A stretch of DNA of 16,075 nt from assembly GCA_031276585.1 (NCBI GenBank), contig JAISMT010000057.1, forward strand, positions 1 through 16,075, given 5' to 3'. Source of the DNA: Bifidobacteriaceae bacterium (GTDB lineage: Bacteria > Actinomycetota > Actinomycetes > Actinomycetales > WQXJ01). The notes beneath the pieces were generated by a model. That model saw nothing but the letters and a program-made list of their open reading frames with translations. It did not search any database and was not told the origin of the DNA. The position numbers and the translations under genes were made by a program. Of the stretch, positions 7,790 through 14,703 are shown piece after piece. The first letter of the stretch is position 1. Every line of letters starts with the position of its first letter.

Positions 7790-9322
7790 ATGCAGATCGG
7801 TGTGCCAAAGGAGTCTTCGGCCGGTGAGCGCCGGGTAGGGGCTAGCCCCAAATCGGTGGCCCAGCTAGTCAAGCTGGGTTATTCGGTAATAGTAGAAACC
7901 GGGGCGGGGGCGGCCGCGTCTTTTCCGGACCAAGCTTTCGAGGCTGTTGGAGCAGAAGTGGGAAGCAAAGAAGCTGCTTGGGGGGCGGATATTGTCACCA
8001 AGATTGAACCCCCCACCGCAGCAGAAATCGCGTTGTTGCGTCCCGGTGCCACCCTGGTGGGTTTGATTGCAGCACCCCGTAGCCCCGAACTATTGAAGCA
8101 ACTAGCGGCTGCAGAGGTCACGGTCTTAGCCATGGATTCGGTGCCCCGTATTTCCCGGGCGCAGGCGTTAGATGTGATCTCCTCCATGGCCAACATCGCT
8201 GGGTACCGGGCTGTGATTGAGGCCGCTAACGTGTTTGGGTCTTTCTTCACTGGTCAGGTGACCGCCGCCGGTAAAGTGCCGCCCGCTAAGGTGTTTGTTT
8301 CCGGAGCGGGGGTAGCTGGTTTAGCCGCTATCGGGGCAGCCCGAGCTTTAGGTGCCATAGTGCGAGCCACCGATATCCGGGCGGCAGTGGCCGAGCAGGT
8401 GGAATCCATGGGGGCCGAATTCGTGGCGGTCGAAGCCGAAGCTCAAGAATCCACCGACGGTTACGCTAAAGAAGCTTCCGAAGACTATGCCGCCGCAGCC
8501 GAGCGCATGTATGCCGAACAAGTCAAAGACGTAGACATTGTGGTCACCACGGCTTTGATTCCCGGCAAACCGGCACCTCGGCTAATCACCGAAGAAATGG
8601 TGGCCTCCATGCGTCCCGGTTCAGTGATAGTAGATATGGCGGCCGCCAACGGCGGCAACGTGGCCGGTTCTAAACCCGATCAACTAGTGACCACCGCTAA
8701 CGGCGTCAAAATAATTGGCTACACCGACCTAGCGGGGCGTTTGCCCACCCAAGCTTCGCAACTCTTTGCCCAGAACGTGGTCAACTTCTTCAAACTGGTA
8801 ACCCCCGGTAAAGACGGGGAACTGGTGTTGGATATGGAAGACGTAGTAGTACGCGGTATGGCTGTAGTCACCGATGGTGAAATCACTTGGCCCCCACCGC
8901 CCGTGGCAGTCTCTGCTGCTCCGGCAGCGGCGCCCCCACCTCCGCCACCACCGGAACCTAAACCCCCGCGCAACCCGGCCGTGGGTTACAGCGTGATGGG
9001 CGTTTGCGCGGCGGCCCTGTTGGCCCTGTTTTGGGTTTCCCCCGCTGGGCTTCTAGGCCACTTCATGGTGTTCATGTTGGCTGTGGTGATTGGGTACTAC
9101 GTGATTGGGAACGTGAACCACTCGCTACACACTCCTTTGATGTCTGTGACCAACGCTATTTCCGGGATCATCATTGTGGGTTCCCTGATTGGCCTGCGAG
9201 ACGCCGAATCTTCCACCGCCATCCTGGTGTTATCCGTGGCGGGAATCCTATTGGCTTCCATCAACGTGTTTGGTGGATTTACTGTGACGCAGCGCATGCT
9301 GGGAATGTTCCGGAGGAGCTGA
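7790..9322 (+). CDS. pntA: NAD(P) transhydrogenase subunit alpha (PntA, fused alpha form)
   Basis: Forms with PntB the membrane transhydrogenase that uses the proton gradient to reduce NADP+ with NADH. The 510 residues equal the length of E. coli PntA, with the same plan: NAD(H)-binding domain I at residues 1 to about 367 ([46 protein letters not shown] from 172, [11 protein letters not shown], the mobile loop [11 protein letters not shown]), a Pro/Ala linker at about 368-395, then four predicted membrane helices with [14 protein letters not shown] and [18 protein letters not shown] at 7779-7783 sets the ATG. pntB begins 4 bases after the stop, and its ribosome binding site lies inside the end of pntA. 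Domain I plus the domain II segment in one chain is the E. coli-like fusion; M. tuberculosis, for comparison, splits it into two proteins. Confidence 0.97.
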   Translation: MQIGVPKESSAGERRVGASPKSVAQLVKLGYSVIVETGAGAAASFPDQAFEAVGAEVGSKEAAWGADIVTKIEPPTAAEIALLRPGATLVGLIAAPRSPELLKQLAAAEVTVLAMDSVPRISRAQALDVISSMANIAGYRAVIEAANVFGSFFTGQVTAAGKVPPAKVFVSGAGVAGLAAIGAARALGAIVRATDIRAAVAEQVESMGAEFVAVEAEAQESTDGYAKEASEDYAAAAERMYAEQVKDVDIVVTTALIPGKPAPRLITEEMVASMRPGSVIVDMAAANGGNVAGSKPDQLVTTANGVKIIGYTDLAGRLPTQASQLFAQNVVNFFKLVTPGKDGELVLDMEDVVVRGMAVVTDGEITWPPPPVAVSAAPAAAPPPPPPPEPKPPRNPAVGYSVMGVCAAALLALFWVSPAGLLGHFMVFMLAVVIGYYVIGNVNHSLHTPLMSVTNAISGIIIVGSLIGLRDAESSTAILVLSVAGILLASINVFGGFTVTQRMLGMFRRS

Positions 9323-9326
9323 AACC

Positions 9327-10808
9327 ATGTCTATTACTTTGATTCAAGGCTCCTACATTATTGCTGGTCTCGCCTTTATTTTGGCTCTTGCGGGGCTATC
9401 GAAACATGACACCGCCAAACGGGGTAACGCCTTTGGCATGGTGGGGATGGGGATAGCTCTGGTCTTCACGGTGCTGGGCACGGTGCTAACCGTAACCCAG
9501 GAGATTACCGGTACAGGGGAACACGGTGCTGAGGGGATTGTCCTAGAAGTGCCAGGTGCGCCCTCTTGGGCTTTAGCGGCCATCTTGGGGGCCATGGTGG
9601 TAGGTGGGGCCTTCGGGGTATGGAAAGCCATCCGAGTTGAGATGACCGGCATGCCGGAACTGATTGCGCTGTTGCACTCCTTTGTGGGTTTGACCGCCGT
9701 GTTAGTGGGCTGGAATTCTTATTTGGAGCCCGGCCACTTGGGCGACAAACTGCACTACGGCGAACTGTTTGTAGGCGTATTTATTGGTGCCGTCACTTTT
9801 ACCGGTTCCATCATTGCTTACCTGAAACTATCCGCCAAGATGAAGTCTGCGCCCCTCGCGCTGCCGCATCATAACCTGATCAACTTGGCCGCCATCGTAG
9901 CTTTCCTAGCTTTAACCGTCTGGTTTGTGGTGCTGCCCGAGGAGCAACAATTTGGCAGTGACGGCGGCGGTAACCTGGGGATGATTCTACTTTCCGCGAT
10001 GACCGTAGTAGCACTGCTTTTGGGGCTACACCTGGTGGCCGCCATCGGTGGCGGTGATATGCCGGTAGTGGTGTCCATGCTGAACTCCTATTCCGGTTGG
10101 GCTGCTGCCGCCGCCGGTTTCACCTTGAGCAACGATTTGTTGATTATTACCGGTGCTTTGGTGGGTTCCTCCGGCGCGTACCTCAGTTACATCATGTGTA
10201 AAGCCATGAACCGGTCCTTTATTTCCGTAATCATGGGTGGTTTCGGGTCCGATGGCGCCGTAGTGGGTGAAGCGAAAGACTACGGCGAACACCGGGAGAT
10301 TACCGCTCCCGAAGTAGCTGATTTGTTGAAGAATTCTTCTAGCGTGATTATTGCGCCGGGTTATGGCATGGCGGTAGCTCAAGCTCAAGGTGCAGTAGCA
10401 GATTTAACTTCCAAACTGCGGGCCGCGGGCGTGCAAGTACGTTTCGCTATTCACCCCGTGGCGGGCCGTTTACCGGGACATATGAACGTGCTGCTGGCGG
10501 AGGCCAAAGTGCCTTACGACGTGGTATTCGAGATGGACGAGATCAACGACGACTTCCCGGAAACCGACGTGGTACTGGTGATTGGGGCTAATGACACTGT
10601 AAACCCGGCGGCATTGGATGATCCCTCGAGCCCCATCGCGGGTATGCCCGTATTGCACGTCTGGGAATCTGGGCAGGTTATTGTCTTCAAACGGTCCATG
10701 GCTACCGGATACGCTGGGGTGCAAAACCCGTTGTTCTTTAATCAGAATTCAGCCATGTTGTTTGGAGACGCCAAAGTACGGGTAGAAGACATCATCCACG
10801 CCTTGTGA
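9327..10808 (+). CDS. pntB: NAD(P) transhydrogenase subunit beta (PntB)
   Basis: Carries the remaining proton-channel helices and the NADP(H)-binding domain III of the transhydrogenase. About eight or nine hydrophobic segments cover residues 1 to about 290, with the conserved channel His H117 in [20 protein letters not shown] and the runs [20 protein letters not shown] and [16 protein letters not shown]. Domain III shows [10 protein letters not shown] (345-354), [37 protein letters not shown] and [17 protein letters not shown]. At 493 residues it is about 30 longer than E. coli PntB; the extra length is an external loop around residues 52-80 ([20 protein letters not shown]). GGAGGAG at 9312-9318 is a strong ribosome binding site. 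The stop overlaps the next gene as GTGA. Confidence 0.97.
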   Translation: MSITLIQGSYIIAGLAFILALAGLSKHDTAKRGNAFGMVGMGIALVFTVLGTVLTVTQEITGTGEHGAEGIVLEVPGAPSWALAAILGAMVVGGAFGVWKAIRVEMTGMPELIALLHSFVGLTAVLVGWNSYLEPGHLGDKLHYGELFVGVFIGAVTFTGSIIAYLKLSAKMKSAPLALPHHNLINLAAIVAFLALTVWFVVLPEEQQFGSDGGGNLGMILLSAMTVVALLLGLHLVAAIGGGDMPVVVSMLNSYSGWAAAAAGFTLSNDLLIITGALVGSSGAYLSYIMCKAMNRSFISVIMGGFGSDGAVVGEAKDYGEHREITAPEVADLLKNSSSVIIAPGYGMAVAQAQGAVADLTSKLRAAGVQVRFAIHPVAGRLPGHMNVLLAEAKVPYDVVFEMDEINDDFPETDVVLVIGANDTVNPAALDDPSSPIAGMPVLHVWESGQVIVFKRSMATGYAGVQNPLFFNQNSAMLFGDAKVRVEDIIHAL

Positions 10809-11230
10809 CCGCAGTATTAGGTATTCGAGTTCTATGCTCACGCAATGCTAAACCGCCGGATGGTAGTAGCCAGAGTTTTGATTTGGCGCGCTACGTGATG
10901 CTTGATGACGGTCAATCGTTCTACCTGAACAATGCGCCAGGTTTTACGGTCACTGTATTTGGCATGTCGGCAGATGACTATTGGGATGGGTTTGGTTTAG
11001 AAGGTTTGGTTTCCAGTGTTACAGGTTTGGTGGAAGGAGATGGAGCAGTGGAAGCCAGGGATGAAGACGAAGCAGATTTCGATTCCTGGGGTGCTGCTGT
11101 TAACCAATTAAAGTCAATGGGGGTCGAGATCACCCGGCAAGAACTTATTGCAATGCCTATTACGGTGGAGTTAGCGGAAGAAAGCGGAGATCGGCTTCGT
11201 CAGGCGAAGAGAAAAACTAACACCGGCTAA
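10805..11230 (+). CDS. Hypothetical protein coupled to pntB
   Basis: A 141-residue product that I do not recognise. It starts at a GTG overlapping the pntB stop, has no separate ribosome binding site, and so is probably made by translational coupling. It has no signal peptide or membrane segment. Visible features are [20 protein letters not shown], a Phe/Tyr/Trp-rich middle ([19 protein letters not shown]), an acidic stretch [18 protein letters not shown] and a basic C-terminus [12 protein letters not shown]. Base and codon use match the neighbouring pnt genes, which supports a real resident gene. In the +1 frame, reading continues past its stop to 11378 through a Lys/Arg-rich part into the hydrophobic GGLLAAALLVGYGEAGAF, so its true C-terminus is uncertain. 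Confidence 0.6.
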   Translation: MTAVLGIRVLCSRNAKPPDGSSQSFDLARYVMLDDGQSFYLNNAPGFTVTVFGMSADDYWDGFGLEGLVSSVTGLVEGDGAVEARDEDEADFDSWGAAVNQLKSMGVEITRQELIAMPITVELAEESGDRLRQAKRKTNTG

Positions 11231-11256
11231 ACGGACGCTTGATGCCGCTAAGCCGG
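11223..11256. terminator. Hairpin at the end of the pnt operon, possible terminator
   Basis: CCGGCT (11223-11228) pairs with AGCCGG (11251-11256), enclosing a symmetric 3x3 internal loop, an inner CGG/CCG pairing (11232-11234 with 11245-11247) and a 10-base loop. It overlaps the stop codon of the preceding gene and lies in the 82-base gap between two converging genes, where a terminator is expected. No U tract follows, so this is tentative. The rest of the gap is otherwise featureless apart from the +1-frame reading noted for the preceding gene. Confidence 0.35.
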
Positions 11257-11312
11257 GGCGGCGCACTGGTTTATCGGTTCCCGCTTTGGGTGGCCTGTTG
11301 GCTGCCGCCTTG

Positions 11313-11963
11313 TTAGTTGGCTACGGTGAAGCGGGTGCGTTTATGGGTTGGGTGCTCGACTTCATCGATGACGGCTAAGGCTAGGTCAGCGGCGGAGATT
11401 TGGCTTTGACCGTCATTGTCTACCAACATCACGTCGCCACCGATCCGGTAGCGTCCGAGGGCTTGGACGGGCGCGAAGGCGCCGAAGCCAGGGGCGGGGG
11501 AGACACCGAACCAGTCCACTTCGGCTGCACTGGAACGTAGATCTTCGAGCACGGAGGCCATTTCGTCGGCCTCCGGCTTGAACTCTGGGGGGAAATCTGG
11601 CCCTGCGGCCAAAGTGGGGCCTCCGGGCGTGACCTGCAGCGAACCCGCCCCCAGGATCACGCCGAGACGGAAGCCGAGTTGTTCAGCCAACTCCGCCAGG
11701 CGGCGATTCACCGGACGGACTTGACCCAGCATGGGACCACGCGGCGCGAGCGCCGAGATCACCACCTCCGCCTCAGCGCAGCCGACCTCTAAGAAGTCCG
11801 GCTCGGTGACTGAGCCCTCTAGATAGGTGGCTCCGGGAACGGTCTTGTCAGGGGTGGGGCGATGCCGGGCTGCCGCCCGAACCCGGTGGCCGCGGGCCAC
11901 CGCCTCCGCCACAATCGCCGCGCCGGCGTAGCCGGTGCCTCCAAACACAGTGATTTCAGTCAT
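11313..11963 (-). CDS. NAD(P)-dependent oxidoreductase, NAD(P)H-binding (atypical SDR/NmrA-like)
   Basis: A 216-residue Rossmann-fold protein. The N-terminus TEITVFGGTGYAG carries the dinucleotide motif GxxGxxG (G8, G11, G14), followed by VARGHRVRAAARH, where the basic residues after the second strand suggest an NADP preference, and EVVISALAPRG. The C-terminal part has PEFKPEADEMASVLEDLR, DWFGVSPAPGF, the DGQSQISAADLALAVIDEVE segment and the ending RTRFTVAN, typical of the NAD(P)H-binding family related to YwnB/COG2910. The substrate is unknown. A clear GGAGGGG lies just before the ATG on the minus strand. It is the only minus-strand gene here, and its codons end in G or C clearly more often than those of its neighbours, with few TTA, GTA or TTT codons, which fits later acquisition or a different expression history. 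Confidence 0.88.
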   Translation of the reverse strand: MTEITVFGGTGYAGAAIVAEAVARGHRVRAAARHRPTPDKTVPGATYLEGSVTEPDFLEVGCAEAEVVISALAPRGPMLGQVRPVNRRLAELAEQLGFRLGVILGAGSLQVTPGGPTLAAGPDFPPEFKPEADEMASVLEDLRSSAAEVDWFGVSPAPGFGAFAPVQALGRYRIGGDVMLVDNDGQSQISAADLALAVIDEVEHPTHKRTRFTVAN

Positions 11964-12199
11964 AGTTCCCCTCCTGGCTTTGAGCTTGTTCGTTTCAATT
12001 TACCCTGCTGCAGCTAAGAACGGCACCGCCTGTGCGTCCACTGCATCGCTAACCCCAAATGGTTTAGGACATTACGGCTGGGTAGGTGGTGTTGGTTGGA
12101 CCGCGCAATGGTAGACCTAGCGGTAAGCCGCATTGGCTCAGCTGACCGCCAGTGATGGTGGCGGTGGCCAGGGCAGGGTTGGTCTGAAACAATGACCGG
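11964..12199. other. Divergent intergenic region between oxidoreductase and nadE
   Basis: About 236 bases separate the divergent starts. I see the oxidoreductase ribosome binding site (CCCCTCCT on the + strand, 11968-11975) but no convincing -35/-10 pair in either direction and no strong hairpin. Open frames through it are short and lack protein-like character. It must hold the nadE promoter if nadE is transcribed alone. Confidence 0.4.
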
Positions 12200-14557
12200 G
12201 TGGATCTAACCGCACTGCAAGCCGGGTTGGTGCGGGTAGCGGCTTGTTCGCTGCCGGTACATCTGGCCGAACCGCAAGCTAACGCTGCCGCCATCGCCGC
12301 CCAGGCTAAAGCGGCCGCCGCTAGCGGTGCCTCACTGGTGGTGTTTCCGGAACTCAGTTTGAGCGGCTATTCCCTGGATGATTTGTTTATGCAGAACAGC
12401 TTGTTGGCGGGGGTGGAAAATGCTGCCACTATGCTGACGGCGGCCACGGCTGATCTGCCAGCAGTATTGGTAGTGGGGGCGCCTTTGCGGGCCGGGCATC
12501 GCCTTTACAACTGTGCTCTGGTAATAGCGGCGGGCCGGATTTGGGGTGCCGTACCCAAGTCATATCTGCCTAACTACCGCGAGTTTTATGAGCACCGCCA
12601 GTTTGCCTCTGGAATTGGCCTGCACCAGCGCATCAGTTTTGCGGGACAAGAGTTCACGGTCACAACCCAACAACTATTTACGGTGGCCGTAGTTTCAGAC
12701 AGAGTTTCAGTCGCGGCCCTCGCTGCAACCGGGGCCACCACCGCCGATGCCGTCGCACTTTCAAACGGGACCGCACCAGCCGACGCCATCTCAGCTTCAG
12801 GCCCCGCCGCACCGGCCCCCAACGTCACCCGCCCCACCGCCTTCACGTTTGGGATTGAGATTTGTGAAGATCTTTGGGTGCCGCTCACACCCGGCGCGGA
12901 AGCCGCTTTAGCGGGGGCGGAAGTGATAGTAAACCTTTCGGGGAGTCCCATTACGGTGGGTAAGGCCCGTCAACGCCAACGCCTAGTGGAAGCCCAATCC
13001 TCCAAACTGATCTGCGGTTATGTGTATGCGGCTAGCGGCGCAGGGGAGTCTTCCACCGATCTGAGTTGGGATGGCCAGACTCTAGTGTTTGAGCGCGGCG
13101 AGTTGCTGGCCCAAGGTCCTCGTTTTGCCACCGAGCCCATCACCACTTTGACTGAGCTTGATGTAGCTCTGATTCGGCAAGACCGGTTACGTCAAGGCAC
13201 GTTTGATGACAACCGCCGGGCCGCTTTAGGGCCAATTCACCCGGTGTGGGGAGAAAACACCCTGCTGATGCCGTCCGTCGCGTCACCAGACGGCATCGAC
13301 TCACCAGACGGCATCGGCCGAGGCCTTACCCCCGGCTATCAGGCGGTCCCAATAGTGCTGCCACCGGTCCCGGCAATACCTACAGCTGCAACGTCAGGCG
13401 AAACCCCCACCGCCCCTACAGTCCCAGCCCCAACCTCACCACCCAACCAAACCAAAACCGTCCTGGCCCCTAAATTGTTGCTGCGCCCGTTAGCCCGTTT
13501 CCCCTTTGTGCCCAATGATCCGAAACGTCTGGACCAGGATTGTTACGAGGCTTACAGCATTCAAGTGAGTGCTTTGCAGCAACGTTTGCGTTCTATTGGT
13601 GAACCCAAAATAGTGATCGGGGTTTCGGGAGGGCTGGATTCCACGCAGGCGTTGATTGTGGCGGCTAAAGCACTGGACCAGTTGGGGCGGCCCCGGCGTG
13701 ACATTCTGGCTTTTACCCTGCCGGGTTTCGGCACCACCCAACACACTAGGGACAATGCGGAAGCCTTGGCTCGGGCATTAAATGTCACCTTTGAGGAGTT
13801 GGATATCAAACCGGCGGCAGCCGCCATGCTGCGGGACTTGGGTCACCCCTATGCGGACGGTGAGCCGGTCTTTGACATCACTTTTGAGAACGTTCAAGCC
13901 GGGTTGCGTACGGACTATCTGTTCCGGTTAGCGAACCAGCGGGGCGGGATTGTGCTGGGTACCGGTGATCTCTCAGAGCTGGCGCTGGGCTGGTGTACCT
14001 ATGGGGTAGGCGATCAGATGTCGCATTACAACGTGAACGCCGGGGTACCCAAGACTCTGATCCAACACTTGATTCGGTGGGTGATTGCTTCCCAACAGTT
14101 TGATGCTGCCACTGCTAACGTGCTGCAACGCATTGTAGAAACCGAGATCAGTCCCGAATTGGTTCCACCCGGAGCTGATGGTGCCATCCAATCCACTCAA
14201 GCCACCATTGGTCCCTACGCGTTACATGACTTCCTGCTCTATTACACCCTGCGTTTTGGGTTGAGCCCCCGTGAGGTGTTCTTCCGGTTGCGGCAAGCCT
14301 GGGAAGACCCAGAACGGGGGGAGTGGCCGGCTGCCGTACCTGCAGCGGAACGGTGCGGCTACACTCCAGCGGAAATATTGCGCTGGATGCGGGTGTTCTA
14401 CCAAAGGTTCTTGGCGGCTCAATTCAAACGTTCGGCTCTGCCCAACGGCCCTAAAGTGGTTGCAGGAGGGGCGCTTTCACCGCGCGGGGATTGGCGCCAG
14501 CCTTCCGATGCCGCCGCCAAGTTGTGGCTAGCAGAGTTAGCTCTACTAGATCACTAG
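12200..14557 (+). CDS. nadE: Glutamine-dependent NAD+ synthetase with two low-complexity insertions
   Basis: Converts deamido-NAD+ to NAD+ with ATP and Gln, the last step of NAD synthesis. The N-terminal nitrilase-type glutaminase domain has the triad E51 (FPELSLSGYS), K120 (VPKSYLPNYREFYEHR) and C222 (IEICEDLWVP). The synthetase domain has the P-loop SGGLDS at 476-481, LPGFGTTQHT, FENVQAGLRTDYLF, GTGDLSELALGWCTYG and YNVNAGVPKTLIQHLIRW. The protein is 785 residues against about 680 in M. tuberculosis. The excess is two Ala/Pro/Thr-rich inserts at about 165-212 (just before the catalytic Cys strand) and about 342-425 (between the two domains). Catalytic residues are intact. The start is GTG at 12200: an in-frame stop lies at 12185, and the N-terminus ALQAGLVRVAAC fits the family. 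No ribosome binding site precedes it, so a leaderless or weakly initiated message is possible. Confidence 0.95.
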   Translation: MDLTALQAGLVRVAACSLPVHLAEPQANAAAIAAQAKAAAASGASLVVFPELSLSGYSLDDLFMQNSLLAGVENAATMLTAATADLPAVLVVGAPLRAGHRLYNCALVIAAGRIWGAVPKSYLPNYREFYEHRQFASGIGLHQRISFAGQEFTVTTQQLFTVAVVSDRVSVAALAATGATTADAVALSNGTAPADAISASGPAAPAPNVTRPTAFTFGIEICEDLWVPLTPGAEAALAGAEVIVNLSGSPITVGKARQRQRLVEAQSSKLICGYVYAASGAGESSTDLSWDGQTLVFERGELLAQGPRFATEPITTLTELDVALIRQDRLRQGTFDDNRRAALGPIHPVWGENTLLMPSVASPDGIDSPDGIGRGLTPGYQAVPIVLPPVPAIPTAATSGETPTAPTVPAPTSPPNQTKTVLAPKLLLRPLARFPFVPNDPKRLDQDCYEAYSIQVSALQQRLRSIGEPKIVIGVSGGLDSTQALIVAAKALDQLGRPRRDILAFTLPGFGTTQHTRDNAEALARALNVTFEELDIKPAAAAMLRDLGHPYADGEPVFDITFENVQAGLRTDYLFRLANQRGGIVLGTGDLSELALGWCTYGVGDQMSHYNVNAGVPKTLIQHLIRWVIASQQFDAATANVLQRIVETEISPELVPPGADGAIQSTQATIGPYALHDFLLYYTLRFGLSPREVFFRLRQAWEDPERGEWPAAVPAAERCGYTPAEILRWMRVFYQRFLAAQFKRSALPNGPKVVAGGALSPRGDWRQPSDAAAKLWLAELALLDH
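13283..13318 (+). repeat. 18-bp tandem duplication in nadE insert 2
   Basis: TCACCAGACGGCATCGAC (13283-13300) is followed directly by a copy differing only at position 17 (13301-13318), coding SPDGID-SPDGIG. GATGCCGTC at 13267-13275 is complementary to the GACGGCATC in each copy, so a local hairpin can form. Confidence 0.85.
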
Positions 14558-14594
14558 GAATCTGAAACTTTAACGCTTGAGCCGAGTTTTTCTT

Positions 14595-14628
14595 CCTCGG
14601 GGTGAGTACCTCGGGGTGCCATTAGAAT
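14595..14628 (+). promoter_or_regulatory. Direct repeat pair and -10-like box upstream of the phzE-like gene
   Basis: CCTCGGGGTG occurs twice, at 14595-14604 and 14609-14618, separated by AGTA (14-base period, slightly more than one helical turn). Five bases after the second copy comes TAGAAT (14623-14628), a reasonable -10 box. No -35 matches, and its place is taken by the repeats, which suggests an activator-dependent or operator-controlled promoter. The first repeat also pairs through CTCGG with CCGAG at 14582-14586. Role inferred from position only. Confidence 0.4.
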
Positions 14629-14690
14629 CTCTGGCGGCTATGGTGGGGGCTGCGGTTATGCCTGTAGTTACCGCCGAATAGTGGAAATAT

Positions 14691-14700
14691 CTCCGGAGGG
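14691..14700 (+). promoter_or_regulatory. Ribosome binding site of the phzE-like gene within a palindrome
   Basis: GGAGGG at 14695-14700 lies 3 bases before the ATG at 14704 and fixes the start. Its first bases belong to the self-complementary CTCCGGAG (14691-14698). The spacing is short but usable. Confidence 0.55.
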
Positions 14701-14703
14701 ATT

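Noticed and set aside
7413..7808. Minus-strand open frame opposite mazG
   Set aside because: It is a mirror of MazG codon bias, Ser/Ala/Arg-rich without motifs, while the + strand gene is clearly real.
9004..9342. A + strand frame within pntA
   Set aside because: It lies wholly over the membrane part of PntA in another frame; the PntA reading matches its family throughout.
12064..12294. Minus-strand 76-codon frame upstream of and overlapping the nadE start
   Set aside because: Low-complexity composition, no ribosome binding site, and half of it is antisense to the conserved NadE N-terminus.
14582..14600. CCGAG-TTTTTCTTC-CTCGG as an intrinsic terminator of nadE
   Set aside because: The stem is only 5 bp and the T run is in the loop instead of after the stem.
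14640..14681. A 13-codon ATG frame (MVGAAVMPVVTAE) just before the phzE-like gene, as a possible attenuation leader peptide
   Set aside because: It has no Trp, Phe or Tyr codons, no ribosome binding site, and no terminator/antiterminator pair follows it.
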